Source: Streptomyces sp. sk2.1
Lineage (GTDB): Bacteria > Actinomycetota > Actinomycetes > Streptomycetales > Streptomycetaceae
Direction: 5' to 3'
NCBI RefSeq assembly: GCF_008120935.1
Contig: NZ_RDBO01000055.1
Span: forward strand, 601,042-651,857
Length of the DNA stretch: 50,816 nucleotides
The stretch's first letter is position 1. Every line of letters starts with the position of its first letter. The translations under genes were made by a program, and so were the position numbers. The notes below the pieces were generated by a model, which had not been told where the DNA came from, searched no databases, and saw only the letters and a program-made list of their open reading frames with translations. Positions 23,960 to 31,207 of this stretch are shown piece by piece.

Positions 23960-24673
23960 ATGGCCATATACGTGTATTCCATTGTCCTGGCCACCCATCC
24001 GCAGCGTTTGGACGGCCTCCACGGGGTGGGGGACCCGCCTGCGCCCCTTCGCACAGTGCACACAGAAGCACTGTCCGCGGTCGTCAGCGACGCGCCCGAG
24101 GAGCTGCGTCCCAAACGCCGAGATCTCAGCGCCCACCAGGCCGTCCAGGAACAACTGATGGCCGACGGCACCGTTCTGCCACTGCAGTTCGGCTTCACCA
24201 CCGTGGACGACGACGCTGTACGAGCGGTCCTGGAGGACGGCACGGACAACTTCAGCGAACGCTTGCGGGCGTTGGAGGGCTGCGTAGAATTCCACTTGAA
24301 GGCTGCCCAGGACGAGGACGCGCTGTTGCGCCAGATCCTTCAGGAGTCCGACGAGGCGCGCGAACTCAATGAGGAGATCAGAAGCGGCCGCAGCAGCCCG
24401 GAACTGCCGCTCGCCCTCGGGGAGCTGGTCTCTCAAGAAGTGCAAGCGCGGCAGGAACGGCTCGCCGTCGAAGTCCTCGATGCGCTGCGCGGATTCGCGC
24501 GGGAAGAGCGCTTGTCGCAGCCGACCGGCAACGACTTCCTGAATGTGTCCTTCCTTGTGGAGCGGGACAACGAGAAGACCTTCCTCGGCGCGGAACAGGA
24601 TATCGCCAAGGAACTGGGCGAGGACTTCGACCTGCGACTGGTCGGCCCGCTGCCCGCCTACAGCTTCGTCTGA
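23960..24673 (+). CDS. gvpF: Gas vesicle protein GvpF
   Basis: 237-residue GvpL/GvpF family protein: starts MAIYVYSIVLATHP, middle HQAVQEQLMADGTVLPLQFG, and ends DLRLVGPLPAYSFV. GvpF binds GvpA and is thought to start assembly or act as an accessory shell protein. It is three bases after gvpA, with GGGAGGAG as ribosome-binding site. It is shorter than gvpL at 25459, which has the extended second half. Confidence 0.92.
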   Translation: MAIYVYSIVLATHPQRLDGLHGVGDPPAPLRTVHTEALSAVVSDAPEELRPKRRDLSAHQAVQEQLMADGTVLPLQFGFTTVDDDAVRAVLEDGTDNFSERLRALEGCVEFHLKAAQDEDALLRQILQESDEARELNEEIRSGRSSPELPLALGELVSQEVQARQERLAVEVLDALRGFAREERLSQPTGNDFLNVSFLVERDNEKTFLGAEQDIAKELGEDFDLRLVGPLPAYSFV

Positions 24674-24682
24674 GGAGTCCCC

Positions 24683-24934
24683 ATGGGACTGCTGACTCAA
24701 CTCGCAACTCTTCCGCTGGCGCCGGTGCGCGGCGTGGCCTGGGTCATGGAGCGCGTCGTCGAGGCCGCGGAGAACAAGTACTACGACCCAGCCCCCGTCG
24801 AGCAGGAACTTGCCGCACTTGAGCGAGCGCTCGTGGCGGGAGAAATCGACGAGGAAACCTTCGGCCGGCGCGAGGACGAGTTGCTGGACCGGCTGGACGA
24901 GATCAGGGCCCATGTCCAGGGCGTTGATACCTGA
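24683..24934 (+). CDS. gvpG: Gas vesicle protein GvpG
   Basis: 83-residue GvpG: MGLLTQLATLPLAPVRGVAWVMERVVEAAENKYYDP, then EQELAALERALVAGEIDEETFGRREDELLDRLDE. Small helical accessory protein needed for vesicle assembly. GAGGAG lies upstream of ATG 24683, just after the gvpF stop. An 81-base gap to gvpJ follows, which is where gvpY and gvpZ sit in the typical Streptomyces order. Confidence 0.92.
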   Translation: MGLLTQLATLPLAPVRGVAWVMERVVEAAENKYYDPAPVEQELAALERALVAGEIDEETFGRREDELLDRLDEIRAHVQGVDT

Positions 24935-25015
24935 TCGCGGCAGCCGGCGGAACGGGCCCATTGCCACGCGCTCCCGTCGAAGCTCCGGGACACCAGGAAT
25001 TGAGGTGCAGAGGCC

Positions 25016-25462
25016 GTGACCGAACCCGTCGCCAGGAGACTGGGCGACCTCCCGTCCAGGTCCGCCCCGTACGGCCAGGGTTCCTCGGCCAATCTTGCCG
25101 ACATCCTGGAGCGCGTCCTGGACAAAGGCATCGTCATCGCAGGCGATATCCAGATCAACCTCCTGGACATCGAACTGCTTACCATCAAGCTGCGCCTGCT
25201 GATCGCTTCGGTGGACAAAGCGAAGGAAATGGGAATTGACTGGTGGGAGCACGATCCCTCACTGTCGTCCCGCGCCAACGGCGGCTACCACTCACTCGCC
25301 GAGGAGAACAAACGGCTGCAGGCCGAAATCACGGCGCTGCGCGAGGACCGTGAGCTGCCACCGGCCAAGAACGAGGAGAGCCGCACCGCGGCCCCCCGCC
25401 GCACCGCCCGCACCAAACGGGCAGAGCCGAGCCCCCGCGGTGAGAGGCGGGACGAGCCATGA
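25016..25462 (+). CDS. gvpJ: Gas vesicle protein GvpJ (GvpA family)
   Basis: 148 residues. The GvpA-like core is NLADILERVLDKGIVIAGDIQINLLDIELLTIKLRLLIASVDKAKEMG (about 26-73), followed by a WWEHDPSL motif and a coiled-coil/charged tail (EENKRLQAEITALRED). The tail distinguishes the minor shell protein GvpJ from GvpA. GTG start with a weak ribosome-binding site; its stop overlaps the gvpL ATG (ATGA). Confidence 0.9.
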   Translation: MTEPVARRLGDLPSRSAPYGQGSSANLADILERVLDKGIVIAGDIQINLLDIELLTIKLRLLIASVDKAKEMGIDWWEHDPSLSSRANGGYHSLAEENKRLQAEITALREDRELPPAKNEESRTAAPRRTARTKRAEPSPRGERRDEP

Positions 25463-26274
25463 CCGCCACGGTCTCCTATGCGTACGCCGTGGCACGGGAC
25501 GCCGACGGATCGCTGGAAAAAGCTCTGTCCGGGCTCCCCGGAGTGGCGGAGACGACGGTGCATCTGGTACGTGCAGAACACAGCGACGATGTGGTGGTCG
25601 CCGTGAGCCCGGTACCCGAGCAAGACTTCCAAGAAGCCGCACTGCGAGCGCATCTTGAGGACTTGGACTGGCTGGAGTCAGTCGCCCGCGCCCATCACCG
25701 GGTGATTGAGGCCCTGGCCGCCCGCACCGCCGTCCTGCCACTGCGTCTGGCAACGGTATACCTCGACGACGAGCGGGTGCGGCTCATGCTCCGGGCCCGT
25801 CACGAAGCGTTTGCCGACAGACTCACCGACCTGGCAGCGCAGGTGGAGTGGGGCGTCAAGATCTATGTCGAAGCGGCCGCCGAGGCCGAGAGGCCGGCAG
25901 GCCCACCCACGGATGCGGGTCTGACCCCCGGGCGGGCATACCTCAGCCGGCGCAGAGCACAGCGACATGCCCGCGAAAACGCCTATCGGGACGCCGAACA
26001 GGCAGCCGAGCGGGTCGAGGCCGCCGCCCGCGCCTATGCGGTTGATCGCGTCCAGCACCGGCCGCAGCAAGGCGAACTCGCCCGCGGGCCGGGAGAGAAC
26101 GTCATCAACGACGCCTACCTTGTGCCGCTGCAACAGGCTGAAGACTTCCGCGCCGATGTCATGCAGGCCGCAGAAGGGCTACCCGGGGTACGCGTCGAAG
26201 TCACCGGGCCGTGGGCCCCGTACTCCTTCGCCACCCTCACCGAGGCCGAACCGCCGAAGAAGGCCACGCCGTGA
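25459..26274 (+). CDS. gvpL: Gas vesicle protein GvpL
   Basis: 271-residue GvpL/GvpF family protein. The N-terminal half reads SYAYAVARDADG...HHRVIEALAARTAVLPLRLATVYLDDERV, and the C-terminal half ends VEVTGPWAPYSFATL, the family-typical GP-x2-PYSF motif. It is coupled to gvpJ and gvpS by four-base overlaps on both sides. Probably interacts with GvpA and GvpF in the assembly complex. Confidence 0.9.
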   Translation: MTATVSYAYAVARDADGSLEKALSGLPGVAETTVHLVRAEHSDDVVVAVSPVPEQDFQEAALRAHLEDLDWLESVARAHHRVIEALAARTAVLPLRLATVYLDDERVRLMLRARHEAFADRLTDLAAQVEWGVKIYVEAAAEAERPAGPPTDAGLTPGRAYLSRRRAQRHARENAYRDAEQAAERVEAAARAYAVDRVQHRPQQGELARGPGENVINDAYLVPLQQAEDFRADVMQAAEGLPGVRVEVTGPWAPYSFATLTEAEPPKKATP

Positions 26275-26507
26275 GGGCGGCGGGCAAGCCGGAGGAGCCG
26301 CTGCCGCAACGGCAGATCGCACTGATCGACCTGCTGGACCGGTTGCTGAGCGGAGGCGTGGTCCTCACCGGTGACATCGTGCTCTCCATCGCCGATATCG
26401 ACCTCGTACGCATATCGCTGCGCGCGCTGATCGTCTCCATCAGCGAACAGAATCCTTCCCCGTGGCAGGCCATCTCGGCACCCGTAGGAGACGATCATGT
26501 CAGGTAA
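26271..26507 (+). CDS. gvpS: Gas vesicle protein GvpS (short GvpA-family protein)
   Basis: 78 residues: QIALIDLLDRLLSGGVVLTGDIVLSIADIDLVRISLRALIVSI is a GvpA-like core without C-terminal extension. The order L-S-K identifies it as GvpS of Streptomyces clusters (GvpM-like elsewhere). GTG 26271 overlaps the gvpL stop, and its own end overlaps gvpK by 11 bases. Confidence 0.88.
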   Translation: MRAAGKPEEPLPQRQIALIDLLDRLLSGGVVLTGDIVLSIADIDLVRISLRALIVSISEQNPSPWQAISAPVGDDHVR

Positions 26508-26904
26508 GGACCGACCGCCCGGAAGTCGCCTGGACGAGGTCGCCGATGCCGCCGCCCGCGCCTTCCGCATGCTGCCCGCAGTGCCGCAGGACATCCTGCC
26601 CCGGGGCGGTGCGGAGGCGCGAAGGCCGGCCCATCGGATCACCACCGCCCCGGACACGGTGGAACGGGACCTGATCAAGCTCGTACTCACACTCGTCGAG
26701 CTGCTACGACAGCTCATGGAACGCCAAGCCCTTCAGCGGGTCGACGCAGGAGACCTCACCGAGGAACAGGAAGAGCGCCTCGGAGAAACTTTGATGATTC
26801 TGCACAGTCGTATGATTGAACTCTGCTCCCGGTACGACCTTTCCATGCAAGATCTCAACTTGGATCTCGGACCTCTCGGAACTCTGCTGCCACCACCCGA
26901 ATGA
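26497..26904 (+). CDS. gvpK: Gas vesicle protein GvpK
   Basis: 135-residue GvpK: VERDLIKLVLTLVELLRQLMERQALQRVDAGDLTEEQEERLGETLM, then LDLGPLGTLLPPPE. Essential but poorly understood assembly protein. ATG 26497 lies within the end of gvpS. Last gas-vesicle gene of the operon; csbD starts 16 bases later, so it may be cotranscribed. Confidence 0.92.
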   Translation: MSGKDRPPGSRLDEVADAAARAFRMLPAVPQDILPRGGAEARRPAHRITTAPDTVERDLIKLVLTLVELLRQLMERQALQRVDAGDLTEEQEERLGETLMILHSRMIELCSRYDLSMQDLNLDLGPLGTLLPPPE

Positions 26905-26920
26905 CGTCAGGGAGAGCGAA

Positions 26921-27094
26921 ATGGGTATCGGAAAGAAGTCCAAGAACATTGGCGAAATCGCGGAGGGTAAAGCAAAGGAATCGGTCGGGCGGGCCGTGGG
27001 TAACGAAAGACTGGAGGGAAAGGGGAGGGTTCAAAAGATGAAGGGTAAAGTGAAGCAGGCCATCGAGAAGGGTAAGGAAACCTTCAGGCACTGA
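26921..27094 (+). CDS. CsbD-family stress protein
   Basis: 57-residue CsbD-like protein: GEIAEGKAKESVGRAVGNERLEGKGRVQKMKGKVKQAIEKGKETF. Its hydrophilic, Lys-rich composition is typical. CsbD is under general-stress sigma factor control in Bacillus and osmotic control in several actinobacteria. AGGGAG precedes ATG 26921. The link to the gas-vesicle operon suggests a shared stress regulation, as gas-vesicle genes of Streptomyces are associated with osmotic stress. That link is inference. Confidence 0.88.
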   Translation: MGIGKKSKNIGEIAEGKAKESVGRAVGNERLEGKGRVQKMKGKVKQAIEKGKETFRH

Positions 27095-27119
27095 AAGAAG
27101 GACACGCCGCTCCGCTCCG

Positions 27120-27560
27120 CTGCCACACTTTGAACAAAGGGCGGGCCTGCGTTCACCTGATGCGGGGCTGCCGGACTCGGAGATCCAGGCATGGCTGTTG
27201 ATGCTTGCGGACCGGCTCAAGGAGAGCATCGAGACCGGACAGGATCCACCGCCCGCACCGCCGCAGACCCACTGGGAGTGGCGCGCCCGTTTTCCGGAGC
27301 TCGCGCAATTGCTGGGTGGTTGGTACTCGCAGGACATGTCGGACGAGTTCGAGAGCCATGAGGCCGCGTTCCAGGACTATCTGGACAGCACCGACCCCGG
27401 ACCGGTGGCCCGGCTCGCCGGTGAGCTCCGCGATCTGCTCGCGCTTCCCGTCGAGGAGTTCGACTGCGCCACAGAGCCGGCCGAACTCGGCCTGGAGATC
27501 GAGCCGCCCGCTCGGCTCAGCACGGTCGGGTGGCTCGTCGAACTCGCTCGGGCGTCGACC
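27120..27560 (+). pseudogene. CdiI-like immunity protein gene lacking start and stop
   Basis: In frame with 27198, the sequence reads LPDSEIQAWLLMLADRLKES, then THWEWRARFPELAQLLGGWYSQDMSDEFESHEAAFQDYL and ELRDLLALPVEEF. This fits the contact-dependent growth inhibition immunity (CdiI) family often found as orphan genes in Streptomyces. Upstream of about 27198 the homologous-looking part has no ATG/GTG. Downstream the family-typical end near VGWLVELAR is not followed by a stop: the frame runs to 28022, through the next gene. An ATG at 27201 could still give a partial product. Likely frameshifted or decayed. Confidence 0.55.
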
Positions 27561-27684
27561 GGTACTGACCTCGTGAGCCGCACTCCGGATGCCGTCGGTT
27601 CCGTCTTCTCCCGGCCCGAACCTCTCGGTCATCGGCGACCGCAGCCCGAAGCCACCCCCGGGCCAGGCCCGTTGGGCCCGGCAA

Positions 27685-27690
27685 TACGCT
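27685..27690 (+). promoter_or_regulatory. -10 element TACGCT, leaderless start of the lipoprotein gene
   Basis: TACGCT ends six bases before the GTG at 27697, and no Shine-Dalgarno precedes it. The distance fits a transcript starting at the GTG. Confidence 0.5.
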
Positions 27691-27696
27691 GGGGTC

Positions 27697-28095
27697 GTGA
27701 TGAGGAAAAGGACAGGCGGGCGGCTGCTCGGCGCTGTTCTGGTCGCTTCCGTGGCAGTCGTCCCGGGGTGTGCGACCCCGGTCGATGTCGGCAAGTTGCC
27801 CGGGGTGTACCGCAACGAGGAGAAGGGCGGCGAGGTCCGGCTCGATTCCGACGGGACGTTCTCCGTCACCGACGTGTCGATGGGGGAGGGCTCCGGACCG
27901 GTCGACTTCAGCGGTCGATGGGAGTTCCACGACAGCCGGACGTCCAGCGATTTCGTCTATCTGGCGGTCGAGGACGGTGGACTCGGCAAGATCGGCGGCG
28001 TCCAGCTCTACACGAAGGGTGAGGGGACGGTGTACTTCCCATTCGATCCGGACGGGCCGCCGACTCTGGAGCTCGACAAGGTGGACGCTCCGTAG
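27697..28095 (+). CDS. Small lipoprotein
   Basis: 132 residues starting VMRKRTGGRLLGAVLVASVAVVPGCATP: a basic N-terminus, a hydrophobic stretch and lipobox V-P-G-C, with Cys at about residue 24. The mature part (LPGVYRNEEKGGEVRLDSDGTFSVTD, then GRWEFHDS...DFVYLAVED) resembles small beta-barrel lipocalin-like lipoproteins common in Streptomyces. GTG 27697 or ATG 27700 may be the start. It converges with the lysR gene. Function unknown. Confidence 0.8.
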   Translation: MMRKRTGGRLLGAVLVASVAVVPGCATPVDVGKLPGVYRNEEKGGEVRLDSDGTFSVTDVSMGEGSGPVDFSGRWEFHDSRTSSDFVYLAVEDGGLGKIGGVQLYTKGEGTVYFPFDPDGPPTLELDKVDAP

Positions 28096-28265
28096 GTCCC
28101 GTGTGCCGGGGTGGGCGCGTGGTGTCGCCCCCGTAGCCCCGGCGCGGGTCGTTCAGTCGTCGGGGGCGTCCCGGCGCACGATCTCGTGGGCGAGGGCGGC
28201 GAGTGCCGGCAGGGCCGGGTGGCCGGGGGCGTCCCGGATCGCGAGCGGGTACGGACGGATCTCGC

Positions 28266-28412
28266 GGCAGGAGCGGTACCCGGGGACCCCGCTCGAACTG
28301 CTGCGGATCGACGACCGCACCGCCGGGCTGACCCGCGGCGAGGTCGACGCCGCGTTGCTGCGGGGGCCCGTGGAGGCTCCGGGGCTCGTCACGGAGGTGC
28401 TGTTCGACGAGG
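28266..28412. repeat. 147-bp perfect inverted repeat, left copy
   Basis: Exactly the reverse complement of 28681-28827, with 268 bases between the copies. I checked the sequence over its whole length and saw no mismatch. The right copy is native lysR coding sequence, since the reading frame and homology are continuous there; the left copy interrupts the gene. Confidence 0.9.
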
Positions 28413-28680
28413 GGGAGGTAGGCGACGCCGGGGTGCGGATGCATGTCGGCGGTGGACGCGGCCGAGACCCCGACGCCGCGGCCCGCCGCGATGGCGGCCA
28501 GCCAGTCGTCGGTGTTGGCGACGGTGAGGGTCGCGGCGGGTCTGGCGTGCGGCGGCCACAGGTCCGTGGTGGTGGTGCCGGACACGGTGTTGAGGACGAC
28601 GGTGTCGCCCGCCAGGTCGGCGAGACGGAGCGTGCCCCGGGCGGCGAGCGGGCCGTCCGCGGCGACCGCCGCCATCCGGT

Positions 28681-28827
28681 CCTCGTCGAACAGCACCTCC
28701 GTGACGAGCCCCGGAGCCTCCACGGGCCCCCGCAGCAACGCGGCGTCGACCTCGCCGCGGGTCAGCCCGGCGGTGCGGTCGTCGATCCGCAGCAGTTCGA
28801 GCGGGGTCCCCGGGTACCGCTCCTGCC
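28681..28827. repeat. 147-bp perfect inverted repeat, right copy (native lysR sequence)
   Basis: Encodes QERYPGTPLELLRIDDRT, AGLTRGEVDAALL and EAPGLVTEVLFDE of the LysR effector domain. It is the source sequence of the inverted copy at 28266-28412. Confidence 0.9.
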
Positions 28828-29226
28828 AGCGGCGCAGCAACGGTGTGGTGTACGGGCCGAACGCCGACCAGGCGTGCCCGAGCCGCAGCGGCCAGCGGCC
28901 CGGACCGCCGGGGGCGAGCGCCTCGTCGAACGCGGCGACCGCGACGGCGGCCTTGTCCCGGAAGGCGATGCCCTCGGGGGTGAGGGCGAGATGGTGGGTG
29001 GACCGGTCGACGAGCCGGATGCCGAGCTGCTGCTCCAGGGCGGCGAGCGTACGGGAGACCGCGGGCTGGGTGAGGCGGAGGCGGGCGGCGGCGTGGGTGA
29101 TGTTGCCCTCGTCGGCGACGGCGAGGAAGGCGCGCAGATGGCGGATCTCGACGCCCCGGCCGGGGTCGCGGCCCGGCCGTCCCCCGCCGCGGTCGTCGTC
29201 GTCCTGTGCCGGGCTCATGCGCGGGG

Positions 29227-29232
29227 AGCATA
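29227..29232 (-). promoter_or_regulatory. -10 element TATGCT of lysR, leaderless
   Basis: On the minus strand TATGCT is followed by eight bases and the ATG of lysR. No ribosome-binding site is seen. Confidence 0.45.
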
Positions 29233-29402
29233 ACGGGAGCCCAGCAGGCATTTCACGTGCCACGCGGAGACACCTACCGTAAGAGGGACATACGTGACGG
29301 GAGCCCGGCGCGTGCGTATCGGACGAAACGCCGGAAGACGTCTCGGACCGTACTCCCGAACCCGCTCCCGGACCGGCTTCCGGACCAGAAGGAACACCGC
29401 AA

Positions 29403-30380
29403 GTGAACGACCGACGCAGTGCAACAGGGGTGGCGACCGCGGAGCGGGCCGCCGTCGTGGCCGTACCCGGGGCGGTCGCCGCCCCGGGCGGGCGGCCGGG
29501 GCCGGGCCGCCCCGGTGGCCGGGCGGCGGCGCTCGCCCCGGTCGCGCTGGTCGTCGCGGGCGGCCTCTCCGTCCAGTTCGGCTCCGCCGTCGCGGTCCTG
29601 CTGATGCCCCGGGCCGGTGCGCTCGGCGTCGTCACCCTCCGCCTGGCCGTGGCCGCACTCGTGCTGCTGATCGTCTGCCGCCCGAAGCTGCGCGGCCACT
29701 CGCGCGCCGACTGGGGCACGGTCCTCGCCTTCGGGGCGGCCATGGGCGGCATGAACACGCTCTTCTACCAGGCCGTCGACCGCATTCCGCTGGGTGCAGC
29801 GGTCACCCTGGAGGTGCTGGGCCCGCTCGTCCTCTCGGTGGTGGCCTCCCGCCGCCTGGCCAACCTGGTGTGGGCGGGCCTCGCGCTGGGCGGGGTCGCG
29901 CTGCTGAGCGGGGGCGGCTTCGACCGCCTCGACCCGGCCGGGGCCGCCTACGCGCTCGGCGCGGGCGCCATGTGGGCGGCGTACATAGTCTTCAGCGCCC
30001 GCACCGGCCGCCGCTTCCCCCAGGCGGACGGCCTGGCCCTGGCCATGGTCGTCGCCGCGGTCCTCTCGCTGCCCCTGGGCGTCATGGAGGCGGGCTCGAA
30101 ACTGCTGGTCCCGTCCACGCTGGGGCTGGGCGTGCTGGTGGCGCTGCTGAGCTCGGTGCTCCCGTACACCCTCGAACTCATGGCGCTGCGCCGCCTGCCC
30201 GCCCCCACCTTCGCGATCCTGATGAGCCTGGAACCGGCGATCGCGGCCACGGCCGGCTTCCTGGTCCTCGACCAGGCCCTGTCGACCACCGACGCGCTGG
30301 CGATCGCCCTCGTCATCGGGGCGAGCATGGGCGCGGTGCGCAGCCAGACGCGGCGCGTGAAGGCCCGCGAACGCGGCTGA
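29403..30380 (+). CDS. EamA/RhaT-family exporter (RhtA-like)
   Basis: 325 residues. After a 40-residue Ala/Gly/Pro-rich N-terminus there are about ten membrane helices in two EamA repeats, e.g. GTVLAFGAAMGGMNTLFYQAVDRIPLGAAVTLEVLGPL in the first and SSVLPYTLELMALRRLPAPTFAILMSLEPAIAATAGFL in the second. Such proteins export amino acids or metabolites; RhtA exports threonine/homoserine. GTG 29403 is preceded by GAAGGA. It is divergent from the disrupted lysR. Substrate unknown. Confidence 0.9.
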   Translation: MNDRRSATGVATAERAAVVAVPGAVAAPGGRPGPGRPGGRAAALAPVALVVAGGLSVQFGSAVAVLLMPRAGALGVVTLRLAVAALVLLIVCRPKLRGHSRADWGTVLAFGAAMGGMNTLFYQAVDRIPLGAAVTLEVLGPLVLSVVASRRLANLVWAGLALGGVALLSGGGFDRLDPAGAAYALGAGAMWAAYIVFSARTGRRFPQADGLALAMVVAAVLSLPLGVMEAGSKLLVPSTLGLGVLVALLSSVLPYTLELMALRRLPAPTFAILMSLEPAIAATAGFLVLDQALSTTDALAIALVIGASMGAVRSQTRRVKARERG

Positions 30381-30496
30381 CGCGTACCGAGCCGGCATAC
30401 ATCGATCGGAGTACGTGGCTGCTCCGATGACGTAGGTCCGGGTGACGCGGTGGGGACGATGCCCCGGCAGGGGGCGGAAACCTACCGTCTAGCCCC

Positions 30497-31207
30497 ATGA
30501 CGAAGACGATTTCCACAACTCCCACAACTCCCACGACTCCCACGAGTTCCACGAGTTTCACGAAGACGGGTTCCCTGGCCGGCCTCGCGGTCGCCGTCCT
30601 CGCCCTCACCGCGTCCGACGTGGTCAACAAGGGGTACGACCCGTTGGCCGAGACGGTCAGCAGATACGTCAACCTGCCGCACGGCTGGCTGGTGACCGTC
30701 GGTCTGCTGGGGATCGCCCTCGGGTCGGCGGCCCTGGCCGTCCGGACCGTGCGGGCCGGGGGCGGTGGACGGAGCGGGTGGCTTCTGGGCTTCTGGGCGG
30801 TGTGCGTACTGGTCGCCGCGGTCTTCCCGGCCGACCCGCCGGGCAACTGGGACCGTCCCTCGACCGCCGACACCGTGCACGGGGTCGCGGCCTGGGCGGG
30901 GTTCCTCGCGCTGGCGGTGGCGATCGTACGACTGACCATGACGTGGCGGCGCGAGCCGGCGCGGGCGTCCGGGGCGCGCGGGCTGACCGTGCTCGCGTGG
31001 GCGTCGTCGGTGGCGTTCGTCCTGTTCGCCGCGGCGATGGTGGACCGGGCCGTCCTCACCCACACCGCCCCGCTGGGGCTGGCCGAGCGCGTCGTCATCG
31101 CCGTGGACCTGGCCTGGCTCGCCCTCGCCGCCACCACCGCCTCGGCTGCTCCCCGGTCCGCCGCGTCGGGCACCATGAGCCGCATGACGACGGGCCTCAC
31201 CAAGTGA
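30497..31207 (+). CDS. DUF998 membrane protein
   Basis: 236 residues. The N-terminus (about 5-25) is a Thr/Pro/Ser repeat encoded by a CCCACAACT-type nine-base microsatellite (30508-30563). DUF998 follows with six membrane helices, including the typical YDPLAETVSRYVNLPHGWL and FPADPPGNWDRPSTADTVHGVAAW. Its stop overlaps the GTG of the next gene, a histidine kinase. Function unknown; DUF998 proteins are often linked to regulators. Confidence 0.85.
   Translation: MTKTISTTPTTPTTPTSSTSFTKTGSLAGLAVAVLALTASDVVNKGYDPLAETVSRYVNLPHGWLVTVGLLGIALGSAALAVRTVRAGGGGRSGWLLGFWAVCVLVAAVFPADPPGNWDRPSTADTVHGVAAWAGFLALAVAIVRLTMTWRREPARASGARGLTVLAWASSVAFVLFAAAMVDRAVLTHTAPLGLAERVVIAVDLAWLALAATTASAAPRSAASGTMSRMTTGLTK

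Larger units (their letters stand above)
28153..29218 (-). pseudogene. LysR-family regulator, C-terminus disrupted by inverted duplication
   Basis: Start ATG 29218. HTH about residues 25-84: IRHLRAFLAVADEGNITHAAARLRLTQPAVSRTLAALEQQLGIRLVDR. The substrate domain follows to GVAYLPL (about 28415). Then comes a perfect 147-bp inverted copy (28266-28412) of the gene's own 28681-28827. After that is a 36-base piece also found at 34147-34182, and then, in another frame, the likely native end APGHPALPALAALAHEIVRRDAP to the stop at 28153. The frame entered from the start continues to 27908. It is divergent from the EamA exporter, so it probably controlled that gene. Confidence 0.75.

Noticed and set aside
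27908..28153. LysR protein extending 80 codons beyond its natural end
   Set aside because: The extension results from the frame change after the inverted insert and is antisense to the lipoprotein gene.
30508..30563. Independent repeat element at the DUF998 start
   Set aside because: A short in-frame microsatellite encoding Thr-Thr-Pro. Common at N-termini of Streptomyces membrane proteins, with no sign of a separate element.
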